From Parietaria judaica (lineage: Eukaryota; Streptophyta; Magnoliopsida; Rosales; Urticaceae), in the NCBI GenBank assembly GCA_954871525.1, contig OX940863.1, positions 40,844,501 through 40,908,500 on the forward strand: a stretch of 64,000 bases of DNA, given 5' to 3'. Shown here piece after piece: positions 35,181 to 46,697 of this stretch. Numbering within the stretch: position 1 is the first letter of the stretch; each line of letters begins with the position of its first letter. Both the position numbers and the translations under genes were made by a program. The notes beneath the pieces are model-generated. The model ran no database searches. It was given only the letters and a program-made list of their open reading frames with translations, and had not been told where the DNA came from.

Positions 35181-35988
35181 CAGTAATAATGGAGACCTTT
35201 GTTTTATTCTATACTTGCCATTGTTTTTAGGAAATAACGTTTTTAATTTCTAAGTTATAAAAACTTATTATAAAAACTGTCTATTAATGACACATTAAAA
35301 GTTTATATTTTGGCTTTATTTATTACGACGCGTAATTTTAAATAAGCCCTAAAAATGTGTTTATTATTTCGTCGGTAGTGATAGATCAAACCGTACGCTC
35401 TCCAGGTCTATGGGAGGGGTCCTAACCGGTCACCCAGAAGTGGATGGTGAACCGGCCCCACTTTTGATTCCCTCTTCCTTAGGCAAGATTGTACGTTTGA
35501 AATTTTTCCGACTAATAATTAACACTTTTACATTTACTCTTTATTATTTATATCTATCCTATATAAACATATTAATAATGATCTAAACATAGACACTATG
35601 TTTGAAGGTTTTGAAAATAGGTTATAATAAATTATATCTATGATGAATATTTATAATTTTATGTTAATGATACTTATTCTCTAAGAATTATCATTAAACA
35701 TTTTAATGCCCCTTATTAATTATTTATGAAATATTAAAATAAGACAATGATATTATTCTTCGAATATTATCATCCATATTTTAATTTATTAAATAAGACA
35801 ATGTTATTTAATCATTAAATAACATCCATATTTAATTTTATGAATTTATTAAAATAAGACAATGTTATTTATCCGAAAATAACATCCATATTTTAATCAT
35901 AATTAATTTTAATCCATAAATTTTAATTTCATTAAAAATAATTAATAATTAATCCACGGTATCCGGGTCGCAATAAAAATCCGACCCA
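35181..35988. other. AT-rich leader segment of element B
   Basis: No gene seen. Contains an inverted pair CCGGTCACCC / GGTGAACCGG (about 35435-35458). It also has a three-unit degenerate tandem repeat at 35734-35896 (AAATAAGACAATGTTATTTA ... AACATCCATATTTAAT). Confidence 0.6.
35734..35896. repeat. ~55-bp tandem repeat, 3 units
   Basis: Units start TTAAATAAGACAATG and end ATCCATATTTTAATT, with variable AT-rich middles. Confidence 0.75.
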
Positions 35989-35995
35989 TTATAAA

Positions 35996-36291
35996 AAAAT
36001 TGCACGTGGGTCCTCCGGGCTTAAGCCCGGGCCCACGTGCCCGTGGAATGGGCAGGGACAGCCCACGGGTAAGCCAGGGCAGCACGCGGGCCATTCGGGC
36101 TGGGCCTGCAGGCCCATTCCGCTGCCAGGCAGCGTAGCCTGCGGCCCGCGGGCCAGGCCCACACGGGTGCCCTTGCCCTTGCCGAGTGGCCCTGGTGTGG
36201 GCCTTGCTCGTGGGCTTTGCCCGTGGGCTTGCTGGGCAAACACCCTGGGGATGCAGCTGCAGCGGCAGCCCACACGGGTGCCCTTGCCCTT
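35996..36291. repeat. GC-rich palindromic block in element B
   Basis: A sharply bounded GC-rich island inside very AT-rich DNA. It begins with a 39-bp imperfect palindrome (36002-36040): GCACGTGGG and CCCACGTGC arms around CCGGGCTTAAGCCCGG. A 22-bp direct repeat CACACGGGTGCCCTTGCCCT occurs at about 36159 and 36270. The two opposite-strand frames across it show no domain. Confidence 0.75.
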
Positions 36292-36372
36292 AACTAAATA
36301 ATTTTATTCATCAAATAATTCGTTCTTAAAACACATTAATTAAATTACGTAATTATTTATCCTTGAACCATT

Positions 36373-36385
36373 GCTCTGATACCAA
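36373..36385 (-). promoter_or_regulatory. Primer-binding site of element B
   Basis: The plus strand reads GCTCTGATACCAA, i.e. TTGGTATCAGAGC on the minus strand, one base inside the LTR. It fixes the element's orientation. Confidence 0.93.
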
Positions 36386-36386
36386 T

Positions 36387-37174
36387 TGTTGGAAATCACG
36401 TCTCGGATTCCATGAAAATTATCACGAATTGTACCTCCAAACCGTCCGGGTAACATTTAAAAATTAATTTAAAGCGGAATAACTTGTTATCAGTCCAACG
36501 GTCCGGATATCGGATAATAACCATTTAACAAGATCTGATAAATATATTATGTAATTTAATATTCATAAATCATTATTAATAATCTAGTCATAATAGGAAA
36601 TAAATAGAAAGCAGTAAATGGTTGCATTTATTAACCCAATGCATAAGGCCGTACCTCTATTGACGACTACCAGCTGCGCGTTCTGAATCGGGCAAGGCTC
36701 CGCCGGTGCTGAGGGAAACTCCCGTGATCTTCCGGGATATTCTCCTGGAATCCTCGTACCGAAGCGAGGGCTTCGCCGGCAGGACTCCGTCGCAAAATTT
36801 AAACTGATGGTTCTTTTTAAGCTTCCGGAGAACTAAGTCTCTTAAGCCGAACCAGAAAGAGGGATTAAAGAGAAAATTCGCAGACCCTAAAGGAGAGGGA
36901 GAGTTCGAATTTTTCTTTGGGGAAAGGTGTGTAAAATGTGTAGAATGAGCCTTCTATTTATAGGCTCAAACCGTAACCGAATTAGAGAAATTCCCTTTCA
37001 AATTTTCGAATTTTATTTATTAAATATAATTAATTATCTCAATCCAATGGTCCAGATTTAATCTCATCTGAATCCAATGGATATAATTAATTAGGGATTT
37101 AATTAAATAAGAAAGATTAGGATAAAATCAAAAATCCAATCTTATCTTCTTATCTTTATAAATTCGAATTATAG

Positions 37175-37205
<31 letters not shown>

Positions 37206-39141
37206 TTCGAATTATCATTATCTAGATCCAACGGTTGAGATAAATCTTTAAACCGATCTAATGGATCAAATTAGTTTAGGATAAAATCAAATATAAAAAG
37301 ATTTAATAAAAACAATTTCGAATTTATCCTTAAACTATAATTCCAAAATAATATAATTATATATAATTAATTAATTTCCAATCCAACGGTAAAGATTAAA
37401 TCTTAGACCGATCTAACGGATATAATTAATTAATCAAATTTGAAAAATGAAACTTGATCACCAAGTCATTAAATTCGAATTCATCAATATCCTAATCCAA
37501 CGGTTGATATTAAATCATAACCGATCCAATGGATTAAATTGATTTTAAGGTTTTTCTCAAATACCAAAACTTTTGGTACTTTTTCCGTAATTATGGAAAG
37601 ACCAAAGTCTATCCATTCGAATGTGAATGGATCCACAATCCAAAAGCCCAATTCGATTTCTACACTATAATATATTTAAAATATATTATTTTTCATATTA
37701 ATATAAATCTATTAATTATTGAATAATTATTAATAATACATTAATAATAAAATTCGAATAATTAAATTATATTAATATTCTCTGATCTCAATACCACACA
37801 TTTAAATGTCATGGTGACACACCATCATTTAAATTCGTGACATGTGATTTAATTTCATAGTTTACCGAAACGATCACTAACTTAGAAATTTTCTAAATCA
37901 CAAACCGTACGTCGAAACGACTCGGTTCCAAAAGAAAAGTTGCTTAGAATTTAATTTCCAACAACTTTCATGTTGACAGAAAATCCAAACTCTACTTTCG
38001 TTTGTCAGTTAATTTTGGTTACCATGATATGGTACTTTTGCCACGCTACTGATAAAACTATCTGATGTCTGTCACAGACTTCAGTTTTATGAGTCTTGCC
38101 AAATGATCTTAAAAACATTTCAATGTTTTTTATCACGTACGTATCATCCGTTATGGAGCTATCCTGGGGACCATGGACCCGTATCACTTAATCTCTAACG
38201 AACTGCTAGTTGTTCGTCAAACCTCGAAGTGATTACACTATAGACCCGAGGCTGCACTCTTTAGTGATACGGTATATATTATTCCCTTTATAACAGCAGA
38301 GTGTCCATTGATACAATCAAATTCGGGTTATTGATCTTTCACTTGATGATCCACACACGAGCATGCGTTTTCTACCGTTATGCCCCTCATTGCATTTTCA
38401 TCCTTGACTCAGTCAGTAATATTAAGAGTAACCCACTTATGGTTTCGATTCATAAGTTGCGCACGGGTACCTCTCACTTTTCACCACCGACAATCAAGGG
38501 AATCATCATGACTCTGAAGAGAGTTTTGAGATGCCCATGTCTATGACCAAGCTACCCTTACTGCTGACTATCATGTTCCCAAAATAATATTGTTGGGAAC
38601 AACGGTAATATATTGTGTTCTTTAATGGTTAAATCAAAGAACAATCAAGCCAGCAGCTCAGACTCAAGATCACTCAGGACTTAGATCGAATATCCATTTG
38701 ATCATCTACTAGTGACTCAACTCCAAGTTATCAGTGACGGTCTTATATGATAACTTCCGGAGTTTAAGTCAGGTCCAGTCTAGTATGAAGACATTTCATA
38801 CTTAATGCACTTCTAGTGAGTGTGACACACACAAAATCCAGAATAGGATTGTCACTTAGTCACATTAATGAGCTTGTACGGTTAATGGGCACCCACCCAG
38901 TTAATCAGGTCACGGACATTTTAAGTTCATTTATTATGATTATTAATTCTTCTTCACATCGACTCTGTTGTGATAATAATTCATAATTGCATCCTTTATG
39001 AACTAAGGATCAAACATTCTATTTTTCTCTACCAGAAACTATAATAAGATTATCATAATAAGCATCATCTTTATTCAATGACTTGTCATAATCTTTTTCA
39101 AATGGATAAAATATCTTGTTTAAGGACACATATGTCCAATA
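36387..39141 (-). mobile_element. 5' LTR of element B
   Basis: Collinear with 29017-31758. Includes a (TA)n run at 37173-37200 and the same TATA-like CTATTTATAGG. The terminal CA on its right has become TA (39140-39141). Confidence 0.88.
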
Positions 39142-40586
39142 GGAACCCTGGCCGGAGAGCAGAGAGCAGACTTGCTCGGAATCCGAGCAGATACCAGAGA
39201 TCAGAGACCAGCGATCAGAGAGCTCCGAGTAGAGACCAGACACCAGACACCAGAGACCAGAGAGCAGACTTGCTCGGAGAAAAAGACCACCGAGATGGTG
39301 TTCCTGCTTGAGGACAAGGTTATTGCGAACCTCCTCGTTAACGGGGAACAGAAAGTCTCTACCGAGGTAAGTTTGAAGAGCTCGATGAGAAGATCACGGG
39401 GAACGTGAAATTTGGCGATGACTCGATCGTCAAAATTAAAGGCAGAAGGTCCATCCTGTTCGTGTGCAAGATTGGGGACCAACGCCTCATGACCCAGGTG
39501 TACTACATTCCAAAGCTGAAGAGTAACATCATCAGCCTCGGACAGATGACAGAGATCGGCAACACAGTGGTGATGTCTGGTCCCTATCTGAAGATGTGGA
39601 ACAGAAGTGGCAACCTGCCGAAGAAGGTGAAAAGAACGCTGAATGGGTTGTACAAGATTCTATTGGAGGTAGGCCAGCCCGTCTGCTTAATGGCGTCCCT
39701 AGCAGACCCGGCCTGGCTATGGCATGCGAGACTTGGGCACGTAAACTTTTACGTGCTCAAGATGATGGGAGAGAAGGAGATGGCCTTTGGGGTTCCCAAG
39801 ATTGAACACCCCAACCAGCTATGCGAATGTTGCATGATCACAAAACAAGCTAGAGTGCCATTTCCGATCAAGGCCAAGTTCCAAGTAGAACGACCTCTCC
39901 AACTGGTGCATGCGGACCTCTGTGGTCCAATCACCCCAGCAACTCTAGCCGGAAGAAAGTATTTCCTAATACTTATTGACGACTACAGTCGCTGGATGTG
40001 GATCTACAAGCTCAAGGAGAAGAGTGGAACCTTTGAAGTCTTCAAGAAGTTCAATAGGCTTGTGGAGAATGGGTCAGAAAACAAGATGAAGGTCTTGATA
40101 CTAGACCGAGGTGGAGAGTTCACATCCCAGCAGTTCGGAGAGTTCTACGATGAGGAAGGAGTCGAGTGCCACCTGACCGCACCGTACACTCCCCAGCAAA
40201 ACGGTGTGGTGGAGAGACGAAACCGGACAGTGATGGATACAACAAGGAGTTTGCTGAAGAGTATGGAAGTCCCGGTGAGGTTTTGGGGAGAAGCAGTTAG
40301 GTACGCGGTCCATTTGCTAAACCGTTTGCCAACAAAGGCGCTAAGAGAGCGCACACCCTACCAGGCATCGAATGGAAAGAAACCTCACTTTGAGCACTTG
40401 AGAATGTTTGGGTGCACCGCACATGTGAAGTTTGTGGGTCCCCATCTCAAGAAGCTCGATGAAAGGAGTCAGTCGATGGTGTACCTTGGTGTTGAAGATG
40501 GAAGCAAGGCACACAAACTCTTTGACCCCCGACACGGCAAGATCCAGGTGAGAAGAGATGCCGTGTTCGAAGAAGAGAATAAGTGA
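39142..40586 (+). pseudogene. Copia-1 protease remnant and integrase
   Basis: Resumes the host element after element B. A CAGAGACCAGAGAGCAG-type low-complexity linker comes first, then a protease region. In that region the segment holding the catalytic DNGA-type motif (present in Copia-3) is missing near 39375. The integrase is a 393-codon open frame (39405-40586). It has HHCC residues (WHARLGHVNF ... LCECCMITKQAR) and catalytic residues in LVHADLCGPI, LDRGGEFTS and QQNGVVERRNRTVMD. A TGA ends it at 40584. Confidence 0.87.
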
Positions 40587-42495
40587 GATTGGCGCGACGA
40601 GATTGGAGACCCCGAACAGAACTCAGTTGAGTTCGTAGTAGAAGAATAAGAGGGCGTTGCCGAGCAGGAAGGTACCCCCACCAGCTCATTCAGCTCGGGT
40701 ACCCCCTCCAGCTCGGGTACCCCTACCAGCTCTAGTCCCCCCACCAGCTCGGGACCCCCTACCAGCTCTGGTACCCCCACCAGCTCTGGTACCTCCACCA
40801 GAGATTCCTGCCTAGGTACACCTAGGACACCCAGCCCGAGCAGAACCAGCTCGTCAAGCTCAGGAGATTCCTCGATCAAGGATGGCCCAAGGGGATTCCA
40901 TCCCCTAGAAGAAGTCTACGAAGAGTCTCGGGAATTTGAGATGAACCTAGAAGAGTTGTCCTTGTTGTGCGCCGAGGAGCTGACCAACTATCAGGAGGCA
41001 GCTACCGAGCAAGAATGGTAGGAAGCAATGGAGAAGGAACTTGAGTCCATAGAGAAGAACAGGACGCGGGAGCTCACCGACCTGCCCAAAGGTCAGAAGC
41101 CCATTGGCTTGAAGTGGGTCTACAAGCTCAAGCAGGACACTGAGGGAAATGTCCTAAAGCACAAGGCAAGGCTAGTAGCCAAAGGCTACGTGCAGAGGCA
41201 ATGAGTCGACTTCGAGGAAGTCTTTCCTCCCATGGCGAGACTAGACACGATTAGACTCATCCTAGTCCTAGCAGCTCATCGAGGTTGGGAGATTCACCAC
41301 ATGGATGTCAAATCAGCATTCTTAAATGGTGACCTCGAGGAAGAAGTCTACGTCAATCAACCATAAGGTTTTGGCATAAAGGGCAAGGAGCAGAAGGTGT
41401 ACAAGCTCTCTAAGGCTCTATACGGGTTACGTCAAGATCCAAGGGCGTGGAACATACGACTCGAGAAGAGTTTGAAGAGTCTTGGATTCACAAAGTGCTC
41501 CAGGAGGAGCAGAGAAGAAGTTCTGGTCGTCGGAGTTTATGTGGATGACCTGATAGTCACTGGATCCAGCGTAGGAGGCGTAAAAGGATTCAAGAAGCAA
41601 ATGATGGCCGAGTTCGAGATGAGTGATCTTGGACTACTTTCTTACTACCTCGGCATCGAGGTGGACCACAAGAAAGACTGCATCACGCTCAAGCAGTCGA
41701 CCTACGCGAAGAAGATCCTCAAGCAGTTCGAGATGGCGGATTGCAACCCGAGCAAATACCCAACGAAGACGAAGCTGCAGCTCAGGAAGGATGTTGAACG
41801 AAGAGAAGTGGATCCCACGAAGTACAGGCGCATGATCGGGTGTCTGAGGTATCTTACTCACACTCGACCAGACATCTCTCATGTAGTTGGGATAGTCAGT
41901 CGTTATATGGAGAAGCCCACGAGCGCACACCAACAGGCCGTTAAGCACATCTTGCGCTACGTGAAGGGAACGACGGACTACAGGATCCAGTATAGAAGAG
42001 GCAGGGGAGCAGAATAGCTAGTCGGCTTCACTGACAGTGATCTAGCAGGTGACATTGATGATAGGAAGAAAACCGGAGGGATGGCATTCTATCTCAACGG
42101 GAACCTGATCACTTGGCAATCTCAGAAGCAGAAGACTGTAGCTCTATCCTCGTGTGAAGTGGAGTTCATGGCAGCAACCGCAGCAGCGTGTCAAGCTCTG
42201 TGGTTGAAGGGGATACTAAGTTAAGTGACCAGAGCCTAGCAGAAGCCAGTTACACTCTACGTGGACAACAAGTCCGCAATAGCACTAATGAAGAACCCAG
42301 TGTTTCATGTTCAGAGCAAACACATAGACACTCGGTATCATTATATTCGCGAGTGTGTGGAGAAGCGAAAGATCATCATTGAGTTTGTCATCACGAAGGA
42401 GCAGCGGGCGGAAATACTCACCAAGGCTCTAGCAAGAGTTAAGTTCGCGGAGATGAGAGAGTTGCTCGGGGTGAAGAACTTCGACCCAAGTCAAG
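40587..42495 (+). pseudogene. Copia-1 reverse transcriptase and RNase H
   Basis: Same frame as the integrase but cut by stops at 40647, 41019, 41202, 41364 and 42015. RT blocks: GLKWVYKLK, KARLVAKGY, MDVKSAFLNGDLEEEVYV, YGLRQDPRAW. About eight codons are lost or altered near 41500, and then the catalytic box VGVYVDDLIVTGS follows. RNase H: GFTDSDLAGD, VALSSCEVEFMAA, LYVDNKSAIALMK, KHIDTRYHYIREC, EILTKALARVKF. A further frameshift lies near 42220. The reading ends at the polypurine tract. Confidence 0.87.
40676..40805 (+). repeat. Minisatellite coding for TPTSSSG-type repeats in Copia-1
   Basis: ACCAGCTCGGGTACCCC-like units, about six, between integrase and RT. The linker of Copia-3 at the same place is Ser/Thr/Gly/Pro-rich but not a tandem array, so this expanded in Copia-1. 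Confidence 0.8.
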
Positions 42496-42499
42496 CTTA

Positions 42500-42509
42500 C
42501 GGGGGAGAA
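42500..42509 (+). promoter_or_regulatory. Polypurine tract of Copia-1
   Basis: CGGGGGAGAA immediately before the 3' LTR; the same tract is found in Copia-3. Confidence 0.88.
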
Positions 42510-42983
42510 TGTGAGTTTAAGCCTGACTTGGTTCAACCCCTAGCAGAGATTTCCCCTACCAGGAGTGCCCCCGGGCAGAAGTGGCTCCCTAGCAGAAGAG
42601 CCCTGAGCAGGAATACACCCTAGCAGCCCTGCTAGAGACACCCGACCAGAAGTCATCATAACTCATTCTAGAAGGTGCCAAACTTGGGAAGCAAGGTTGG
42701 AGATTCGATTCGATTTGGTTTCCTGATTCTGTTAGGATTCGAATGTAAATTGTAAAGATTTGATTGAGTATATTTTAGGAAGTTTAACTAGGGTTTCGTT
42801 TTTCTGGTAACCTATAAATACTTGTGTTAATGTTTATTTAAAAAAAAAAAAAAAAACTCCTCTTTTGTAATTTTTTCCCTTCGAATTAATCAAAGAGAAA
42901 ATTCTCCCAAGTTCTTCTTTCTTTGTTCTTGCTCTCCGCGTGTTGTTCTTTGATTGCAGATTTATTCTCATTGGTAACCAACA
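42510..42983 (+). mobile_element. 3' LTR of Copia-1
   Basis: TGTGAGTTTAAGCCTGACTTGG to GTAACCAACA, followed by TACAT. Differs from the 5' LTR at many single bases and small indels, so the insertion is older than the chromovirus at 9120-16810. Confidence 0.92.
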
Positions 42984-42988
42984 TACAT

Positions 42989-44009
42989 TACATGTCACAC
43001 GAAACTAGTTCATTATTGCAAAGTCCTAATGAGATTAAGGAGATATATATTCAAAACTGGTAGCAAAGGGGATCGGTCAATGTTGATTCCATTCGTCAGA
43101 TTTTTTTGCTGAGATACGTCGATAAGGATGAATACAAATGGCAAACGACAAACCTCTCTACTTCAACACACACTCAAAATATATACACTCATACTCTCTG
43201 TATATATATTATATAAATATTGTATATATGATGTGGAACCTCGGTTCCGGTTGACTTATTCCCGTAGAACCAAGGGGACTTCAACGAGCAAGGAGTGAAG
43301 ATGAGCATTTTCGGAAGCTATGTTAATTATTGTTTTGCATATGACGAATAATACTTGTAATTACAAACACTATATAGGTCATTGGCTTGAATGGATTACA
43401 CAGTTTCCAAGTAGTATAGGTTTCCTAAAAAGGGGAATGTAGGCTGAAGCTTAATTTATTTTCTCTCTACAATTCTCTCATTTCTCTTATCTCTCTGTGT
43501 GTATGATTGTCTGTGTATTGTGTGATTGTTTGATCGGAGAAGACGAGCTGAGCTCGGACTTCCATTGTTGGAGGAGCTTGCCAGGTACCACGGCTAGAGG
43601 AAGGAGACAACAGCAACTCCGGCGATTCGTACTACCTCAAACGAGGGCAAGATTGGGGCATGCATATAACAATATCGTGGTGTATAATTTAAATAGGAAA
43701 GCAAAGGAAAATGAGAATGAATATGCTCTCTGTTCTAGTAGGTCGAGTACAAAATAATAGATTTGAAATAAAATACAAGCACGTAGCTAGAACACTCTAG
43801 ATAGAAAATTACGTTTCTACCCTAAAATCAGGGCTCAAGTAAACATGCTAGGAAAGTCAAGATTATGTTCACAAACAACAGCCAACAGTACGCTGGAAAT
43901 CTGAACGGGTACACTGGAATACTAGAGAATTACTTCAAAATTGTCAAAGTCAACAATTGTAAATTGTGTTTTAAGATGTATACCTGGTTTAACATTCAGA
44001 GGCAGTTAT
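42989..44009. other. Intergenic region holding a 240-bp block shared with 50590-50830
   Basis: No proven gene. A frame at 43497-43757 (86 codons) overlaps a block that recurs inside a solo LTR. A CT-rich stretch (43460-43500) precedes it. Confidence 0.5.
43521..43757 (+). repeat. 240-bp dispersed repeat, copy 1
   Basis: From TTGATCGGAGAAGACGAGCT to GTCGAGTACAA. Copy 2 lies at 50597-50832 with only scattered differences. Content looks like a gene edge (GGAGGAGCTTGCCAGGTACC, CAGCAACTCCGGCGATTCGT) but no protein family is recognisable. Confidence 0.85.
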
Positions 44010-44012
44010 TGA

Positions 44013-46234
44013 GGGGGCGTTTGGTTAAGTGGTTTGGGAAACCAGTTTGAGAGTTTGGTCTGAAAAACCAGTTTTAGAGTTTGGTCTGGTAAATCTGTTT
44101 TTAGAGTTTGTTTTCCAAAACACCGTTTGGTTACACTTTTATAAATTGATTTTTATGATAAAAATTAGTTTAATTAACTAATTTTAAATACAAAGGAAGC
44201 TAAACAGACATTAATACTTAAATTCTTATGCTTTTTATAAATACAAAGTTAGTACAATAAACTTCTTTAATCACGTTCCTCCCACATTTGCATCGTAAGA
44301 TTGTCTCTGAATTGTGCCCATTGGTCGCGATTAATTTGTGCTTATGGGGCCTCTTTACCACCTTCATCAACTTTGTGATTTCCGGTCCCTTCTTCACCTT
44401 CTTCAATATCCTCCAAAGGAATGTCCTGACTCCACCTTGTAAATAAAGTATCATCCCGAGCATGTAGTCTAATTAAATTATGTAGTATAAAACATGCCAT
44501 TATTATTCGGGACTGTTTTGCTAGTGAGTAAGATGACATGTGCTTAAGAATCGGAAAGCGAGCTTTAATCTTTTTCCTTATAGCTTTGATTGGTGCAGAC
44601 TTTTTCTCCTTCCTTTCATCTCTTTCCTTATAGTACTTTATAAGTGCCTCACTAGACTCGCGGTCTTGATCAATTTGTTGCTGCAATGTATCATTATATT
44701 GTTTTATCACCTCTTCAGCATCGGACGCCTTTCGCTTTTTGGCACGTGAAAAAAATTGCTTACTGCGAACAGGCGTGCCTTCCGAATCATCGAATTCATC
44801 GTAAGATTCAATGTTAATACCAACAAAAGGACGAGGTGAGCGATCTAGCTCTTCACACGATATAGCTTCTGCCTCTAAAGGGTTCATCAACATTTCGCCG
44901 ATGGCGATGGAACCCCTAAACAACTCATCAAGCTTAGTATATCGAGCCAACCCTTTTTTTCTAAACCTCTTTGCCTCCGAATGTTTCTGTAAAATAAACA
45001 GTTATAAGAAATTCACTTTTATATAGAAAATAATTAAAACTTTGCTGACTGAAAATATACCTCTATGAACGTTTCCCATACTTCATCGTCCGCGGTGACC
45101 GTATTTGTGTCGGCATCCCATCCAAACCCAGTGCTGTTGATCAAAGTATCAAATTCTCTCCATGCTTGCCGAAGTCGGTTCCACTTTTGTTTCAGCCTTT
45201 GAAGTTTGTATGCCTTCCCAAATTTAGAACACATACCAAGCTCGACTCTTGCCCATTGTTTAGATAGAAGTGTGGATCCTTTTAAAACATCTTTACACTC
45301 TTCGAAACATAGAAAAATGCTTTCCCAAAGAATGAATGCCTTCGGTTCCACTTTTGTTTCAGCCTTTTAGATAGAAGTTTGTATGCCTTCCCAAAGAATG
45401 CTTCTGTAGAATCAGGCGAGAATACACCTTCGCCCGGCATTTTTGTTTAAATCTACTTGTATTGGAAAATCACAGAAAAATGAAGCCTTGTATAACACTA
45501 ATATGCAAATAGATAACTATCAAACATAATTGAACAATGATTTTTCATACAAGAAGGCGATAAAAATAAAACTAAAACTAAGTATTGATACAAATAAACC
45601 GTACATCAAACATGATATAGGCGGTATTATTAATCTCCATAAATATACTCTATCGATGGTTTTATAACCTTTTCTCTTAGAGGCAATCAACAAATATTTG
45701 CCTATAGTGAGCTTGGACTATAAAAATCAACTTGTAAAGTATTATAGCAATATAGTTTAAGCATAGTTCTCTCACGATTGTAATGGAAAAAACTAGATCA
45801 AAAACCAAGAGGGAAAAAAACAAAAATAAATAAATGAGATTATAGAAGTTGTACCCAAGCTTGTTACGTCTTCTGGAATGGATTCAAATAGGTCTCAAAG
45901 TGATGATAAAAATAGGATGAGAAAAAAATAGAGGTTTTTTCAAGCATTGAAGATGGAGATGAAAAAATTTGTTCATCGCAAAATAGGAAATGGAAGAAGA
46001 AGAGGGTGACAGAGAGGGGTTAAAGAGGAGAGAGAAATTGGTAGGTAAGAGTAATAATTAGAAAACGGCTTTATGGTGTTTTCTTTTTTTGTTCACAACT
46101 TTTAAGATGGTTTAGCAGATTGGTTTCAAAGAATATTGAGTAAATACTAACCAAACGTGTTTTGAGAGATAATGTGGTACTATTTGAAACAAAAAAAAAA
46201 GATATAATCTGAGAGATATTAACCAAACGCACCC
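44013..46234 (-). mobile_element. PIF/Harbinger transposon, deletion derivative
   Basis: Terminal inverted repeats GGGGGCGTTTGGTTA (left) and GGGTGCGTTTGGTTA (right, reverse-complemented), of the Harbinger/Tourist kind. The 3-bp duplication TGA lies at 44010-44012 and 46235-46237 (family usual: TWA). The interior carries a Myb/SANT-like ORF joined to the C-terminus of a DDE transposase. Most of the transposase gene is gone, so it is non-autonomous. Confidence 0.82.
44342..45351 (-). CDS. Harbinger Myb/SANT-like ORF fused to transposase C-terminus
   Basis: Two exons, 45351-45061 and 44986-44342, with the intron bounded by GTATAT and TTTTACAG. Exon 1 has the Myb/SANT-like DNA-binding region of the Harbinger helper protein: LSKQWARVELG, LQRLKQKWNRLRQAWREF, STGFGWDADTNTVTADDEVW. 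Exon 2 opens with the family's FRKKGLARYTKLDELF, then a charged helical part (YNDTLQQQIDQDRESSEAL). After KKIKA it turns into RFPILKHMSSYSLAKQSRII and ACFILHNLIRLHARDD, the C-terminal end of a Harbinger DDE transposase. The true start lies upstream and is unclear: a small duplication (45177-45200 and 45346-45369) scrambles that edge. Expression unknown. Confidence 0.75.
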
Positions 46235-46473
46235 TGAGTTTTTTATTCTCTTTTACCTCACTGTACATAATCATGTCGTTTCCTATAATGGTGATGTATT
46301 ATTTTTGTGTTATATTTGTAAGTCTTTCATTCCATCTGGCTATATAACAAGCTTGGATAGGACATTTGTAAGTCTAATGAGAAGTATGAAATTCAATTGA
46401 CTCTTGCTTTACACTTCTTAATTCTTCTCCACTCTCTTCCATTTCTCTCTCGATTGTTACTCAAATTTTCACA

Positions 46474-46485
46474 TGGTATCAGAGC
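46474..46485 (+). promoter_or_regulatory. Primer-binding site of Copia host H
   Basis: TGGTATCAGAGC directly after ...TTTTCACA, about 100 bp before the gag start. Confidence 0.85.
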
Positions 46486-46581
46486 GATGTCCTTCCGCCA
46501 TTGTTCTCTATGATTAGAGCTTCAGTTCTCCCCTCTCTCTCCTTCACCTACTGTGCAGTGTCCGTTTAACATCTTTCCGAT

Positions 46582-46697
46582 ATGGACAACAATTCGTAGG
46601 CAAGGATGATGCGAATCGTGCAGTTGTTCAAAAATCACTGATCGACGACCTTTTCAGCGTTTACTATCTGCACCACTCTAATAATCCGGGAGTTGTA
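46582..46697 (+). pseudogene. Host H gag, part 1
   Basis: ATG at 46582, then a one-base frameshift (a TAG follows after five codons). Next comes the Copia gag signature (DDLFSVYYLHHSNNPGVV), cut by solo LTR B1 at 46698. Confidence 0.8.

Larger units (their letters stand above)
29017..39141 (-). mobile_element. Element B: 10.1-kb Copia with non-retroviral gene cargo, gag-less
   Basis: Minus-strand element: 5' LTR 39141-36387, primer site 36385-36373, 3' polypurine region at 31759-31771, 3' LTR 31758-29017. Each LTR is about 2.75 kb. From 5' to 3' the 4.6-kb interior holds a GC-rich block, AT-rich DNA, three hairpin repeats, a four-exon gene, then RT and RNase H. No gag, protease or integrase was found, so it is non-autonomous. 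Two more solo LTRs of the family lie at 46698-49374 and 49610-51970. LTR divergence is visible (for example CATGTCTCAG against CACGTCTCGG at the ends), so the insertion is not very recent. Confidence 0.88.
27453..42983 (+). mobile_element. Copia-1 LTR retrotransposon, interrupted by element B
   Basis: LTRs are 27453-27935 and 42510-42983. The 5-bp duplication TACAT is exact at 27448-27452 and 42984-42988. Primer site is at 27937, polypurine tract at 42500-42509. After removing the 10.1-kb element B (29017-39141) the host element is about 5.4 kb, the normal Copia size. Coding order is gag, (damaged protease), integrase, RT, RNase H. Several in-frame stops show it is dead. Its pol is closely related to that of Copia-3 (58259-63411). 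Confidence 0.93.

Noticed and set aside
35989..36275. Two overlapping frames of 94 and 84 codons in the GC-rich island
   Set aside because: Low-complexity Gly/Pro/Ala translation, two frames equally open, no domain; listed as a repeat island.
42989..43757. 86-codon frame at 43497-43757 as a gene
   Set aside because: No recognisable domain and the sequence is a dispersed 240-bp repeat; kept as a repeat and a finding only.
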